NCBI RefSeq assembly: GCF_004005495.1
Contig: NZ_RZYA01000014.1
Span: 169,810-233,809 of the forward strand
Direction: 5' to 3'
From: Streptomyces antnestii
GTDB taxonomy: Bacteria > Actinomycetota > Actinomycetes > Streptomycetales > Streptomycetaceae
Length of the DNA: 64,000 bases
Every line of letters begins with the position of its first letter. Positions within the stretch are counted from its first letter, which is position 1. This document shows positions 34,501 to 42,163 of this stretch, piece after piece. The translations under genes were made by a program, and so were the position numbers. Below the pieces are notes generated by a model. The model saw only the letters and a list, made by a program, of their open reading frames with translations. It was not told the DNA's origin and made no database searches.

Positions 34501-36199
34501 GGTCATCGTGACGCCCGCCCAGCGGGACCGGCTCGGAGAACTGCAGCCGGTGCTGGACGCCTACGGGGACCTACTCGTCGCCGAGGCCGTCCACCAGGTC
34601 GTCAGCGGTCAGGCCGACCGGGCCGGCGCCGCCATGGACTCCGCCGCCGGACTGGCCAGGCCGCCCACGCTCGCCTTCACCGAAACCCCGCTGGCAGGCG
34701 AGGCGCTCACCACGGCCGCCGTCAGCGTGATCCCCTACGTGCCAGCCCCGACCGGTCCCGACTCGGGCGACCCGGCCGTCCCGCCGGCCCGCCTCGCCGA
34801 CGCCTCGGTGGCCGACGTTCTGCCCGCGCTGGCCGGCGCGGCCGCGGACTGGTCCTGGCAGGCGCCCGACGGCAGCGCCGTCACCCTCGACCGCCTCGGC
34901 CTGGAACCCGCGGACACCCTGTCGCTCTCCGCCGACCTGCTGTCGGACCTGGCCCGCGCCGCCCTCGGCGCGGCCCCCGGCACAGCGCTGACCGGCACCG
35001 GCACCCAGCGCCACGAGCTGGCCCGCGACGTCGTGCAGGCCCTCGGCGGCACGCCGCTGTTCCTCCGCGACGTGGCACCCACCGCGCTCACCCCGGCGCA
35101 GGCCGACGAGGTCCGCACCCTGGACGGGCAGATCCTCGCCGAACTCCGCACCCGCTACGCCACATTGCGCGCCGGCGCGCAGCGGATGAGCGACGAGCTC
35201 GCCGCGGCCAGGACGGCCGCCGACCCCGTCCTGCTGCGCCAGGCCCTGTTCCGCGCACTGCGCTGGGGCGTCACCCCGGTCGCCGACGACGACGATCCGC
35301 GGGCCCTGCTCCGGCTGCTGACCAGCCCACCGGGCGCCGCCGCCCCCGAGCCGCAGGCCGCCGGCCTGGCCCAGCGGGCCGAGGAGGCAATGCGCGCCCG
35401 CCTCGCGGCCGCCCCGCCGCCTGACACGACCCAGCCGCTGGGCCAGGCCATCGCCGAACTGGCCGCGCCCGGCGGGCGGTTGGCCGTCCTCACCGGGATC
35501 GACGCGGCCGTCCTCGCACGGATCGCGGGCCTGCACACCGCGGCTCCCGAGCCGGACCTGGACACCGAGTGGCTCACCGTCGTCGCCTCGGTGCACCCGC
35601 GGCTGGCCACCGTCGAAGCCCTCCAACTGGCCGCCGCGACCGCCGCCGGCGGTCCCGAGGCCGCATCTCCCGGATCCCCGGAGTCCCACGGATGGTCCGG
35701 CTTCCCCGGATTCACCGCCTGGAGCAGCGCGCCGGCCGACCCCTGGCAGACCGCTGCGCTGGCCGCCCTCCGGGACCTTCGCCGGCAGCCGGGACGGTCA
35801 CGCGAGCCCATGCCGCGCTTCGTCGCCGCTTACACCGCCGCGGCACCCGGCTGGCAGACCGGCCGGCGGGTCGCCGCCGCGCTGATCGACGCCTGGAGCG
35901 ACACCGCGCCCGACCCGGACCAGGTCACCACCGCCGCCTTCGGCTTCAACGGCCCCGCCGCCCGCGCTCCGCAGGCGATCCTGCTGGCCGTCCCTGCCGA
36001 CCTCGGCAGCGGGTACGGCGCCGCCCTGGACACGGAAGAACTCGTCGAAGTGCTGGCGGAGACACGGGAGTCGGCGCACGCGCGGGCCGTCGAACCCGAC
36101 GCGCTCGGCGCCCACCTGGCCGTCGCCCCCACGATCACCCTCACGGCCACCGGCAGCACCGCCGTCCCGCTCGGCACCGGCATCGCGTTCCCCGACTAG
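31547..36199 (+). CDS. Unknown 1550-aa protein of the giant operon
   Basis: ATG at 31547 overlaps the preceding stop by 4 bases. It begins with a helical segment (MTIAERRKALLNQAIQTNGP), then a block VLLPVRLETMIPPEDDRTLW-LRIVPDEASILRDD, a pattern I associate with uncharacterised very large bacterial proteins. Other stretches: LPPLRIAAQPYGLLPTAALE, AGYAHRPFLAVELWAAVYGS, VTRLLTDVERYGH-like VRLLTDVERYGHRPGQLYEE and, near the C-terminus, IDAWSDTAPDPDQVTTAAFG and QAILLAVPADLGSGYGAALD. No transmembrane segments or catalytic motif were recognised. It is the largest gene in the window. Its base composition (very high GC3) is like its operon neighbours. Confidence 0.75.
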   Translation: MTIAERRKALLNQAIQTNGPAAQQALAEAERLAQAAARDLTDRACCLALLAHLARPDLVDGSQLLDLLTGDAALTALGRAPLITPQAATALVTTARQRAAAGGRIGLEDVATLRAAAGSDAFDELAGVVHGLWLAVPAIQRPYLERDVAVLLPVRLETMIPPEDDRTLWLRIVPDEASILRDDPVPKPAEASRLAAMWQETAAALTPAERALGFDDWLDKPAGRQAFAALCSHVGAARAAWLTTACPPTAAGGTVTIDTSRVCDTPPAANRVGQLPARLDVWWAFGGDAPEPATSTQPDLDALVFDVIGADRATGHGSAGGQDERTRWWADWTAAKNAGLGVEIPFPAGRSPDDLRTLYLVGIGDESPEQLFRAQIDAGEVATLALGAPTNAVDGRQAAPLGDDPGTWLPIAQARLHALGSPLPEEDDLTRSLAGDGADLPPLPRAVGPKELDQTLVRALWPALWGHTLRDLWGCAEDGDVLAEWATRHLRPEGPLPPLRIAAQPYGLLPTAALEQWATAPDEGPDAAQDGRLRSALLPMRALWAATARDAGTSVGASTKRLLDLVAHDGVSAGYAHRPFLAVELWAAVYGSMQLLDQQLFDAWVHETFAPLYDLLGRGPDDPPGIRQLVTFGDVEPLATPLVVPTRWPYWFYENPDGSVTTDADGNPVPVMTPQAGLVRLLTDVERYGHRPGQLYEEWRGVLPDSLLVRLALHSATLSAAGVAQFNAGLAEPILEPLIGDDTQPTVLQALSSQYDPNSSHDHPAGRVRASVLEGVNHLWKTIAEAASGTGTPPRAGILNDIERALRATLDTATHRLDPWLTGIAARRLEFLREQPESRFRLGVYGWLDGPLLGQPGPTEGGLLHAPSHPQALTAAILRDKYVTESAETSGASDRWSMRLESQRVRLAEELAEEVRLGSHVFEALGRRVEQIIGVRTVQGTVAQEAGSRIDTLRRTYPMTTGRYDRGRVCHGPDALAGLLASGPPVIVTPAQRDRLGELQPVLDAYGDLLVAEAVHQVVSGQADRAGAAMDSAAGLARPPTLAFTETPLAGEALTTAAVSVIPYVPAPTGPDSGDPAVPPARLADASVADVLPALAGAAADWSWQAPDGSAVTLDRLGLEPADTLSLSADLLSDLARAALGAAPGTALTGTGTQRHELARDVVQALGGTPLFLRDVAPTALTPAQADEVRTLDGQILAELRTRYATLRAGAQRMSDELAAARTAADPVLLRQALFRALRWGVTPVADDDDPRALLRLLTSPPGAAAPEPQAAGLAQRAEEAMRARLAAAPPPDTTQPLGQAIAELAAPGGRLAVLTGIDAAVLARIAGLHTAAPEPDLDTEWLTVVASVHPRLATVEALQLAAATAAGGPEAASPGSPESHGWSGFPGFTAWSSAPADPWQTAALAALRDLRRQPGRSREPMPRFVAAYTAAAPGWQTGRRVAAALIDAWSDTAPDPDQVTTAAFGFNGPAARAPQAILLAVPADLGSGYGAALDTEELVEVLAETRESAHARAVEPDALGAHLAVAPTITLTATGSTAVPLGTGIAFPD

Positions 36200-36254
36200 C
36201 CCCCGCGCCCCGCTCCCTTCCCGCCCCCGCTCCGCCGACCGAGAGGAACGGCCC

Positions 36255-37883
36255 ATGGCCCAGCGCTTCGACGCCTACCGGCGCCTGGAACCGGACCCGC
36301 GCGCACGGACCTTCGCGGCCGGCTTCGCCGCCACGCTGCACGACCCGCTCTGGTTCCTCGCCCGGCAGTGGCAACTCGGCGAACACCAGGGGGAGAACGC
36401 CAGCACCCCGGTCGCCGTGGACCTGACCGTCGTCCACACGCCGATCCGTCCCGAACCCGGCAGCCCCGACCGCGACCCGACAACGGTCCCGGCCGAGGCC
36501 ATCGTGGAGGCCGAACCCGACGAGTGGTGGACGGTCGGCCGCCGCATCCGCGTGGGCGCGGCCGTCGCCGCACGGGCCGCGGCAACCCTCGCCGACACCG
36601 GCCCCGAGTACCGGCTGGCCGGGCCGCCGCCCCCGTACGGCGACTACGGCCGCCGGCTTCCCCCGCCGTACGGCCGCCTTGCGGGCGGCTTCGACGGCTA
36701 CGCCCTCTGGCGCGACCGCACCCAACTCGGCCTCACCGATGCCGACTTCGCCGGGCTCGGCATCCCCGCCGCCCGGCCCGCGGACCACTGGCAGAGCGAC
36801 GAGCTGGTCTACGAAGCCGGATTCCCGGTCGGCGACCCCGCCGACGGCCGGCAGTTGCGGCTGCACCGCCACCGGGGCGGCCGGGTCGACTGGTTCGCCG
36901 CCGACGCCGAGACCTCCCCACCCGCGGGCGGCGCCGCAGCCGACACGGTGTCCCGAGCGATCACCTGCTACCCGACTCAGCTCCAGTACCCGGGCGCGCC
37001 GCTGCCCCGCTGGTGGGAGATCGAGGACGCGGCCGTCGACATCGGCGGATACCCGCCCGACACCAGCCACTTCGCCACCACCCTGCTGATCGACCTGATC
37101 GCCTCGCACAGCGACGACTGGTTCGTCCTCCCCGTCCCCGCCCAGGCCGGGCACCTGCTCACCGTCCACCAGCCCACCGTCACCGACGGGTTCGGGCGCA
37201 CCTACCCGCTGGCGCCGCCCGCCGACTGGTCGTTGTTCCGCAGCACCGGCCTCGACGACCACTCCCTGGTGGTCTGGCTGCGCACCCTGACGCCCTCGGA
37301 AGGACCGGTCATCGAGCACGTCCTGCTCGGCCTCGACGAGTACAGCGACGTCCTATGGGCCGTCGAGCAGCAAGTCGCCGGGCACACTCTCGCCAGCCCC
37401 GAACGCACTCCGGCAGAGGAAGCCGCCAACCCGACGTTCGCGCTGCCCGACCGGAGCGGCGAACCCGGCGACCGCCAGTGGTTCACCTACGTGTCCGGCC
37501 GCGGCCAGACCGCGTACTGGCACCCGTACGAGATCGACGACCTGCCGGGGGCCGACGGGGTCCCGCGGCGCCGCTTCGTCCAGCGCAGGATGGCTGATCT
37601 CTCCCGTACCCAACCCGAGTTGCTGCCCGCGCCGACCGCGGAACTGCTGCGGGTGCGCGGGGGCGCGACCGAGGTCGTCCACGAGATCGCGCCGGCCACC
37701 CTGCCGTCCATCGGTGTCGTCCTGGAACGCCGCTACCACTTCGCCCGCGACGTCCTCGGCCGCCCCCTCCTCTGGCGCTCCCGCCGCCGCACCCCCTCCC
37801 TCAACCCGCCCGGCACCACCATGCGCTTCGACGTCCTGGCCGACGGCCGCGCCCCGGCACCCACACCGACCCCGACCCCGTGA
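36255..37883 (+). CDS. Unknown 542-aa protein, last of the giant operon
   Basis: ATG at 36255 follows GAGAGGAA after a 55-base, pyrimidine-rich gap. The N-terminal block RFDAYRRLEPDPRARTFAAG-FAATLHDPLWFLARQWQLGE-HQGENASTPVAV is the most distinctive motif of the operon. I recall similar (F/W)LARQWQ(L/M)GE(F/H).GE proteins as conserved hypotheticals in other phyla, again beside very large genes. Later: EPDEWWTVGRRIRVGAAVAA, RWWEIEDAAVDIGGYPPDTS, DDWFVLPVPAQAGHLLTVHQ and FARDVLGRPLLWRSRRRTPS. There is no signal peptide. It ends in a Pro-Thr repeat (APTPTPTP). Function unknown. Confidence 0.75.
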   Translation: MAQRFDAYRRLEPDPRARTFAAGFAATLHDPLWFLARQWQLGEHQGENASTPVAVDLTVVHTPIRPEPGSPDRDPTTVPAEAIVEAEPDEWWTVGRRIRVGAAVAARAAATLADTGPEYRLAGPPPPYGDYGRRLPPPYGRLAGGFDGYALWRDRTQLGLTDADFAGLGIPAARPADHWQSDELVYEAGFPVGDPADGRQLRLHRHRGGRVDWFAADAETSPPAGGAAADTVSRAITCYPTQLQYPGAPLPRWWEIEDAAVDIGGYPPDTSHFATTLLIDLIASHSDDWFVLPVPAQAGHLLTVHQPTVTDGFGRTYPLAPPADWSLFRSTGLDDHSLVVWLRTLTPSEGPVIEHVLLGLDEYSDVLWAVEQQVAGHTLASPERTPAEEAANPTFALPDRSGEPGDRQWFTYVSGRGQTAYWHPYEIDDLPGADGVPRRRFVQRRMADLSRTQPELLPAPTAELLRVRGGATEVVHEIAPATLPSIGVVLERRYHFARDVLGRPLLWRSRRRTPSLNPPGTTMRFDVLADGRAPAPTPTPTP

Positions 37884-37926
37884 CCCGGCAAGCCGTGGGC
37901 CTGATGACGGCTGCCCAGCCGTGTAT

Positions 37927-37944
37927 CCGGGGACGGCGCCCCGG
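37927..37944 (+). terminator. Possible terminator of the giant operon
   Basis: CCGGGG (37927-37932), loop ACGGCG, CCCCGG (37939-37944), about 45 bases after the last stop. It is short, and such stems are common in this GC range, so the call is weak. Confidence 0.3.
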
Positions 37945-38050
37945 CCGGAGGGCCACCGAGGGCACGGGCCTGCCCCCGCCCGCGGGGTGTGTCTCTGTGC
38001 TGTGCAAGGCGACGCGGCGGGTGCTGCTTGAGCGAGCGTAGGCTGCCCGA

Positions 38051-38425
38051 ATGATCGTCCGCTGTGTTCAGATCATCAGCCCGACGAGCCGTGAGGTGGT
38101 CAGTGATCACCCGGGGATCCGGATCGGCGTGGAGTACCCCGTTCTCGAAGTCATCACGACCGTGCGCGGCGTGCTGCTGCGGATCCCTGAGCGACCCGAC
38201 GTTACGGCAGGGCGGGACACTCCTGGCTTGTGGGATGCGGCGATGTTCACTGTCGTCGATAGCCGGCTGCCCGGCTGCTGGGTCGCAGAGTTGGGAGACG
38301 GCCAGCTGACGCTGGCACCGAAGGAATGGCAACGCCCAGGTTTCTGGGACGACTACTTCGATGACGAGCCGTCTGCCTGTGCCGAGTACCAACGTCTGCG
38401 GGCGGAAATCCTCTCGCAGGCGTAG
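38051..38425 (+). CDS. Small acidic protein, unknown
   Basis: 124 aa from ATG at 38051. The composition is acidic (VVSDHPGIRIGVEYPVLEVI, FWDDYFDDEPSACAEYQRLR), compact and without signal peptide, like many immunity or structural hypotheticals of streptomycetes. FTVVDSRLPGCWVAELGDGQ and LTLAPKEWQRPGFWDDYF may be its core. I do not recognise a family. It follows the giant operon by about 170 bases but has no sign of being part of it. Confidence 0.6.
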   Translation: MIVRCVQIISPTSREVVSDHPGIRIGVEYPVLEVITTVRGVLLRIPERPDVTAGRDTPGLWDAAMFTVVDSRLPGCWVAELGDGQLTLAPKEWQRPGFWDDYFDDEPSACAEYQRLRAEILSQA

Positions 38426-38916
38426 GCGCGTAGTGATGCTTGCTTCGGTCATGGGCGGTGGGGCCGGGGAGTCGGAAACCCGAGTGCTACCGGCGGCCGG
38501 CGTTCAACTGGCTGGCCGAGGCGTTCTTGGTGCTGCCCGTCGTGACACTCGCCGTCCAGGGCAGCGACGCCTTCCGCTCCACACGGATCCCGTCGAACAC
38601 CGCCACAAAGACGGGTCGAAGTTCGCGAGCCTGCAGTCGCGTTGGTCACCCGCCGTGACGGCTGGGCGGCCCGGTAGGGTGTTCGGTCAGGGTGTCGTGC
38701 AACGCCAGGCGAAGTTGTATCGAGCAGCGTTGGACTGCGGTCGCTTTCCAGGTGCTGCCCCAGCGTGGCTGATTTCGGCCTGGGGCGTGCGCCTGCAGCT
38801 CGGTTAATTGAGAACGGAAGGCCCATCAACCGCGGCCAGGTGGCGCAGATCCTCAAGACCGCGTCCGGCGGCGGCGCCCGCGGCCAGCCGGACCAGGGCA
38901 CGGTCATCATGGGCCG
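38426..38916. other. Degraded region, no intact gene
   Basis: About 490 bases with fragments only. A minus-strand stretch near 38449-38600 reads like a transposase tail (VRRDPCGAEGVAALDGECHD, GQHQERLGQPVERRP). The plus strand near 38825-38905 contains INRGQVAQILKTASGGGARG-QPDQGTVIMGR and a stop, the end of some unidentified protein. Neither can be extended. I read it as a mosaic of insertion scars. Confidence 0.4.
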
Positions 38917-39231
38917 GTGACGATGTGGATGCGATGCCATTGGGGCGAAGAAGACATCTGGTTCTACTTCGAAGTCGATGCTGAAGGCCGGTTGATCCGG
39001 CAGGTTGAACTCGAAGGGCCTGAGCTGACCCCGATCGCGGCTGCCTCCCTCGCCGAGTGGCAGCGGGCCTACGACGCAGGCTGCCTCGATGAGTACGACA
39101 ACAGCTTCGGGATCACAGCTGAACTGCCCATCTCGGAGTGGGAGGGCCACGACCCCGAGGAGCTGACCTCCGACCAATTCGAGGAGGTCTGGGACACGGC
39201 CCGTCGGCAGATCGCGGCTCGGCCCGAGTGA
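38917..39231 (+). CDS. Small acidic immunity-like protein
   Basis: 104 aa; the start is GTG 38917 or ATG 38923, with no clear ribosome-binding site. The sequence is strongly acidic with aromatic clusters: MRCHWGEEDIWFYFEVDAEG, RLIRQVELEGPELTPIAAAS, LAEWQRAYDAGCLDEYDNSF and GITAELPISEWEGHDPEELT. A second, truncated copy lies at 40619-40846, about 70% identical by eye. Small acidic duplicated genes of this sort next to a toxin fragment resemble immunity proteins of polymorphic toxin systems. That is inference from context. Confidence 0.65.
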   Translation: MTMWMRCHWGEEDIWFYFEVDAEGRLIRQVELEGPELTPIAAASLAEWQRAYDAGCLDEYDNSFGITAELPISEWEGHDPEELTSDQFEEVWDTARRQIAARPE

Positions 39232-39391
39232 TCGCATCGTCGGGGTCCACCCGCTGTATTGCGCTGTCCGGTCAGTGGCGGGGGCGCCAGCGAGTGGACA
39301 TGCACGTACTGGTCCTCGCTGGCGCCGAGCATGGAGGGCAGGGCGACGCGGTCGTGGGAGAAGGTTTCGCTAAGGGACATTGGGGCCGGAA

Positions 39392-40357
39392 TCAGAAGGC
39401 CGGCGCCCTCAGCACACAGGGAGCTGCCGGGGCTGAGGGATCCAGGGCCCGTTTGACCAGTCCGATCGCGCGCGGGCTGTACGACATGCTCAGATGGGCG
39501 GAGAGGTCGACCGGGCAGCCCTCCTGCAAGGTGATGTTCTGCACCGTTGCTCCGGGGCCCGCCGTCATGAACGTGCTCTGCCAGGGGGTGGTGATCTCGT
39601 CGTACTTTGTGGCGATCACGGTGTAGTCAACCCCGGGAACGGTGTCGCCGTCGGCGTTGAGCTCCTTGATGAAGTCGGACTTCTCGTACTGCTGGACGCC
39701 TGCCTTTCCCACGGACACCTGCCCGGGTTCCAGAATCCCGAGCTTGTCGGCGAGAGTCGAGATGCCACTCATGGTGGTGCCATGGTTGGTCGCGCCGAGC
39801 TGGATGACCTTCTTGACCTTGTTCTTCGAGGGGGCGGCCGGGTTCGCGCCGCCGTCGGCCTTGAGATACCAGCGGGCCAGGGTCCCGCCCTGGGAGTGGC
39901 CGACCAGGTCGACCTGGTCGGAGCCGCTGACAGCGAGCACCTTGTCCACGAAGGCGGCCAGCTCCTTGGAGGACTCCTTGATGTCTCCGTAGCCCTTGAC
40001 GGTGGGAGCGAGAGCCACTGCGGCGTCGTCGGTGTCGCCGTAGTCGAGGGCGTAGACGCAGTAGCCCTGGGCCTTCAACTCGGGGGACATCCGGGCCCAG
40101 TTGTTGTAGCGGTTCTCGTAGGTGCCGTGGACCAGGACGACCGGACGCGGGTGGGCGGCGCTGGGACGGCAGTTCCAGTCGTTGGCACCCGGCGGATCGA
40201 TGTCGAGGTGGAGGATGGAATGGACCATGGCGGGAAGGAAATTGTCCTGCTCGGGGCCGGTCTCCGCTGCCGCGGTGGTGGAGGTGGCCAAGACCGTCGC
40301 CGCGGCGGCACAGACGGCGCTGACGTATCTGGGTATGTGCAAGACGGCTCGCCTCAC
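39392..40357 (-). CDS. Exported lipase/esterase, alpha-beta hydrolase
   Basis: 321 aa from 40357. A signal peptide (YVSAVCAAAATVLATSTTAA, cut near AAAE) is followed by an EstA/LipA-type lipase: oxyanion region VVLVHGTYENRYNNWARMSP, nucleophile elbow DLVGHSQGGTLARWYLK (Ser in GHSQG), and probable His in DLSAHLSMSYSPRAIG. Known members hydrolyse triglycerides or esters outside the cell. Its length is normal for the family and no defect is seen. An inverted repeat lies 30 bases upstream of the start. It is flanked on both sides by copies of a small acidic gene and by IS debris, so it may have moved with that segment. Confidence 0.9.
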   Translation of the reverse strand: MRRAVLHIPRYVSAVCAAAATVLATSTTAAAETGPEQDNFLPAMVHSILHLDIDPPGANDWNCRPSAAHPRPVVLVHGTYENRYNNWARMSPELKAQGYCVYALDYGDTDDAAVALAPTVKGYGDIKESSKELAAFVDKVLAVSGSDQVDLVGHSQGGTLARWYLKADGGANPAAPSKNKVKKVIQLGATNHGTTMSGISTLADKLGILEPGQVSVGKAGVQQYEKSDFIKELNADGDTVPGVDYTVIATKYDEITTPWQSTFMTAGPGATVQNITLQEGCPVDLSAHLSMSYSPRAIGLVKRALDPSAPAAPCVLRAPAF

Positions 40358-40386
40358 GAGTCCCCCTTAGAGAAGCATCTCCGTCG

Positions 40387-40409
40387 ATTGGATAGAGGAA
40401 GTATCCAAT
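40387..40409. promoter_or_regulatory. 8-bp perfect inverted repeat upstream of the lipase
   Basis: ATTGGATA (40387-40394), spacer GAGGAAG, TATCCAAT (40402-40409). It is AT-rich, 30 bases before the lipase start at 40357, in the position of an operator or promoter overlap. Confidence 0.5.
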
Positions 40410-40618
40410 AGGGGTGATCGGTTCGACACCGGTTCGAGCGAGATGGCCGAATCGGACTCTTCGCACGGCACCCCGACACGCCTTGTCCGAGGCCCACATC
40501 GCCACGCTCCTGCGAATTACGACACCTGCGACCCCTTGCCCCCAGCAATATGCGCGGAATTCACCTCGAGAGCGCGGGTGACGCCAAGCGGCTGTAACAG
40601 GCACCCTCACCGTGACGA

Positions 40619-40846
40619 GTGTCCGGTCTCGACGCCGAAGGCTGGGTGACCTGGCAGATCGAGCTCCAGGGGCCAGTACTGACCCCGATCACAGCAGCCG
40701 CCCTCGACAAGTGGCAGCGGGCTCAAGACGCAGGCCCACTCGATGAGTACGACAGCAGGTTCGGGATCACCGCTGAACTGCCCGTCTCGGAGTGGGAAGA
40801 CCACGCCCCGGAGGAGCTGACCTCCCACCAGTTCGAAGAGGTCTAG
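40619..40846 (+). pseudogene. Truncated second copy of the small acidic gene
   Basis: Encodes GLDAEGWVTWQIELQGPVLT-PITAAALDKWQRAQDAGPLD-EYDSRFGITAELPVSEWEDH-APEELTSHQFEEV and then a stop. It aligns with residues of the 38917 protein from VDAEGRLIRQVELEG to DQFEEV. The first 20 residues are missing, and the last dozen were removed where IS5-type sequence begins, with TAG created near the junction. It is a relic of a duplication around the lipase. Confidence 0.7.
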
Positions 40847-40856
40847 GCACTGTTTC

Positions 40857-41005
40857 GCGGATCTCCCGACATGAGTGGGGAGTTGGGGTCAGGCTGGCGG
40901 TATGGGTCGTGGTGATCTGACAAACGCGGAATGGGATCGGCTGGAGTCGCTGTTACCTCGCGGTGGTACTCGTGGGGCCGGTGGAGCGATCACCGTCGGG
41001 TGATC
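40857..41005 (+). mobile_element. IS5-family element, 5' end fragment
   Basis: ATG at 40902 begins MGRGDLTNAEWDRLESLLPR, the standard N-terminus of IS5-group transposases, preceded by about 45 bases that probably include the element's left end. After RGGTRGAG the frame slips (WSDHRRVI is readable in the next frame), and the sequence is cut near 41005 where a toxin-like fragment starts on the other strand. Confidence 0.75.
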
Positions 41006-41205
41006 AAATCGCTGGGATGCGGATTTCCGTTCTGAAGGCGTTCCCAGGCCCTGGCGATATGCGGATTAGCGTCGAATCGCAGCATTCCCGCGTCGAGCTG
41101 ATGCGATTCGACGAACAGCTGGTTGTAGATCTGATTGATGTCGGCCGCGGAATAGCCATGCGACGCCGCAGTCTGCGCCACGCGGTCGAGCTGGGCACCG
41201 GCGAC
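40990..41205 (-). pseudogene. C-terminal fragment of a polymorphic-toxin-like protein
   Basis: The minus strand from about 41205 reads VAGAQLDRVAQTAASHGYSA-ADINQIYNQLFVESHQLDAG-MLRFDANPHIARAWERLQNG-NPHPSDLITRR, then a stop made at the junction with IS5 sequence. The core FDANPHIARAWERLQNGNPH followed by PSDL resembles the end regions of YD/Rhs-type toxins (DUF6973-like, as I recall it), where a His/Glu-rich continuation is expected. Both ends are lost: the start lies in an IS21-like fragment and the end in an IS5 fragment. Identification is moderate. Confidence 0.45.
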
Positions 41206-41330
41206 GCGAGTGCCTCCCGTACCAGCCGACGGTGAACGCCGAACTTGCGGGCCAAAGCCCGCATCGACAACCCCTCCTGCCAGGAGTCACGACGGATCCG
41301 CAGGAACAGCTCTTCCTTCGACAACTCCAT
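41206..41330 (-). mobile_element. IS21-like transposase, N-terminal fragment
   Basis: ATG at 41330 begins MELSKEELFLRIRRDSWQEG-LSMRALARKFGVHRRLVREA-LASPVP, the HTH N-terminus of IstA-like transposases. It breaks off after LASPVP near 41206, where the frame changes into the toxin-like fragment. Only the DNA-binding start survives. Confidence 0.7.
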
Positions 41331-41459
41331 CCGGCATCGCCCCCACGCGGTGGCCCACCACCCGCCGCCCGGTGGGGCCAGAGCAGACCGGAACAACCCC
41401 CGAATGCTCCCGTACGCCCCCACCAGCGGGGCCAACTCAAACCGGAAAGTGGAGCCAAC

Positions 41460-41656
41460 TCAGACCGTCAAAGCGAGCTATTCCACCAACCACCAGGTCG
41501 TCATCGATGCCGACACTCGGCTCGTCGTTGTGGTCGGCAGGCTCCTACCGGGAACCGTAACGACTGCAGGCCGTGGGAGGAGCCCGGCGCGAAGGCCGCC
41601 GCCGGGTCGACGACGGCCATCGCCGACGGCGGATACCCGGCCAGGCGGAAATCGTG
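41460..41656 (+). mobile_element. DDE_Tnp_4/IS5-type transposase, central fragment
   Basis: One frame reads SYSTNHQVVIDADTRLVVVV-GR and then, after a one-base slip, the next frame continues GNRNDCRPWEEPGAKAAAGS-TTAIADGGYP. Both match the catalytic domain around the first and second Asp of IS5-type enzymes. No ends are recognisable. It adds to the cluster of IS scraps between 40.8 and 41.7 kb. Confidence 0.7.
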
Positions 41657-42163
41657 ACCAGCCGGCCCGGCGAGGGCGACACGACCGGCCACGCCGACCA
41701 CGGCGCCGTCACGATCCTGAAGGGCCCGGCCCTCAACTCCGGTTCCAACTACACCACGTCAGGTGTCACGCCATCCGGCGCACGACTCGGCTCCGTGTCA
41801 CTACACCTGACTGCCCCCAAAATGCTCCACCTACCTGCTGGTTGAAGGAGGTGACGCGCGGGTGAGTGTTCGGTATGTGGACGCGTGACGGTGTGATCGC
41901 GCTGCAAAGAGCGGTGGGCGTAGTCGGCTCCGGTGCAGGTCAGCCGTTATTACCGGGCGGTCATAGGCAAATCTGCAGGGGTCATAGAGAACCTTTGTGA
42001 ACATGCATGCCTATGCCCCCCCGTGCAGACATTTATTTGAAGGCTCATTAGCCATCACGTAGTTTTGGATCACTGCCGAAAGGCGCTGCAAAACGGAGGA
42101 CTTACCCCAGCAGGTCTTCACCCGCACACACGCCGGCGTTACATTCCCGTAGCCCATACCGGA
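41657..42163. other. Intergenic region before the haloperoxidase cluster
   Basis: No convincing gene in about 500 bases. GGTCATAG occurs twice near 41959-41990 and an imperfect hairpin GGCT-CATT-AGCC lies around 42042-42053. The stretch 41990-42080 is AT-richer than the flanks and may hold the promoter for the HPP gene. Confidence 0.4.

Noticed and set aside
41990..42160. Possible cobalamin riboswitch for the B12-dependent mutase
   Set aside because: I looked upstream of the HPP gene and of glmS for the B12-box and its flanking stems and found none; the only structure before glmS is a simple terminator-like hairpin.
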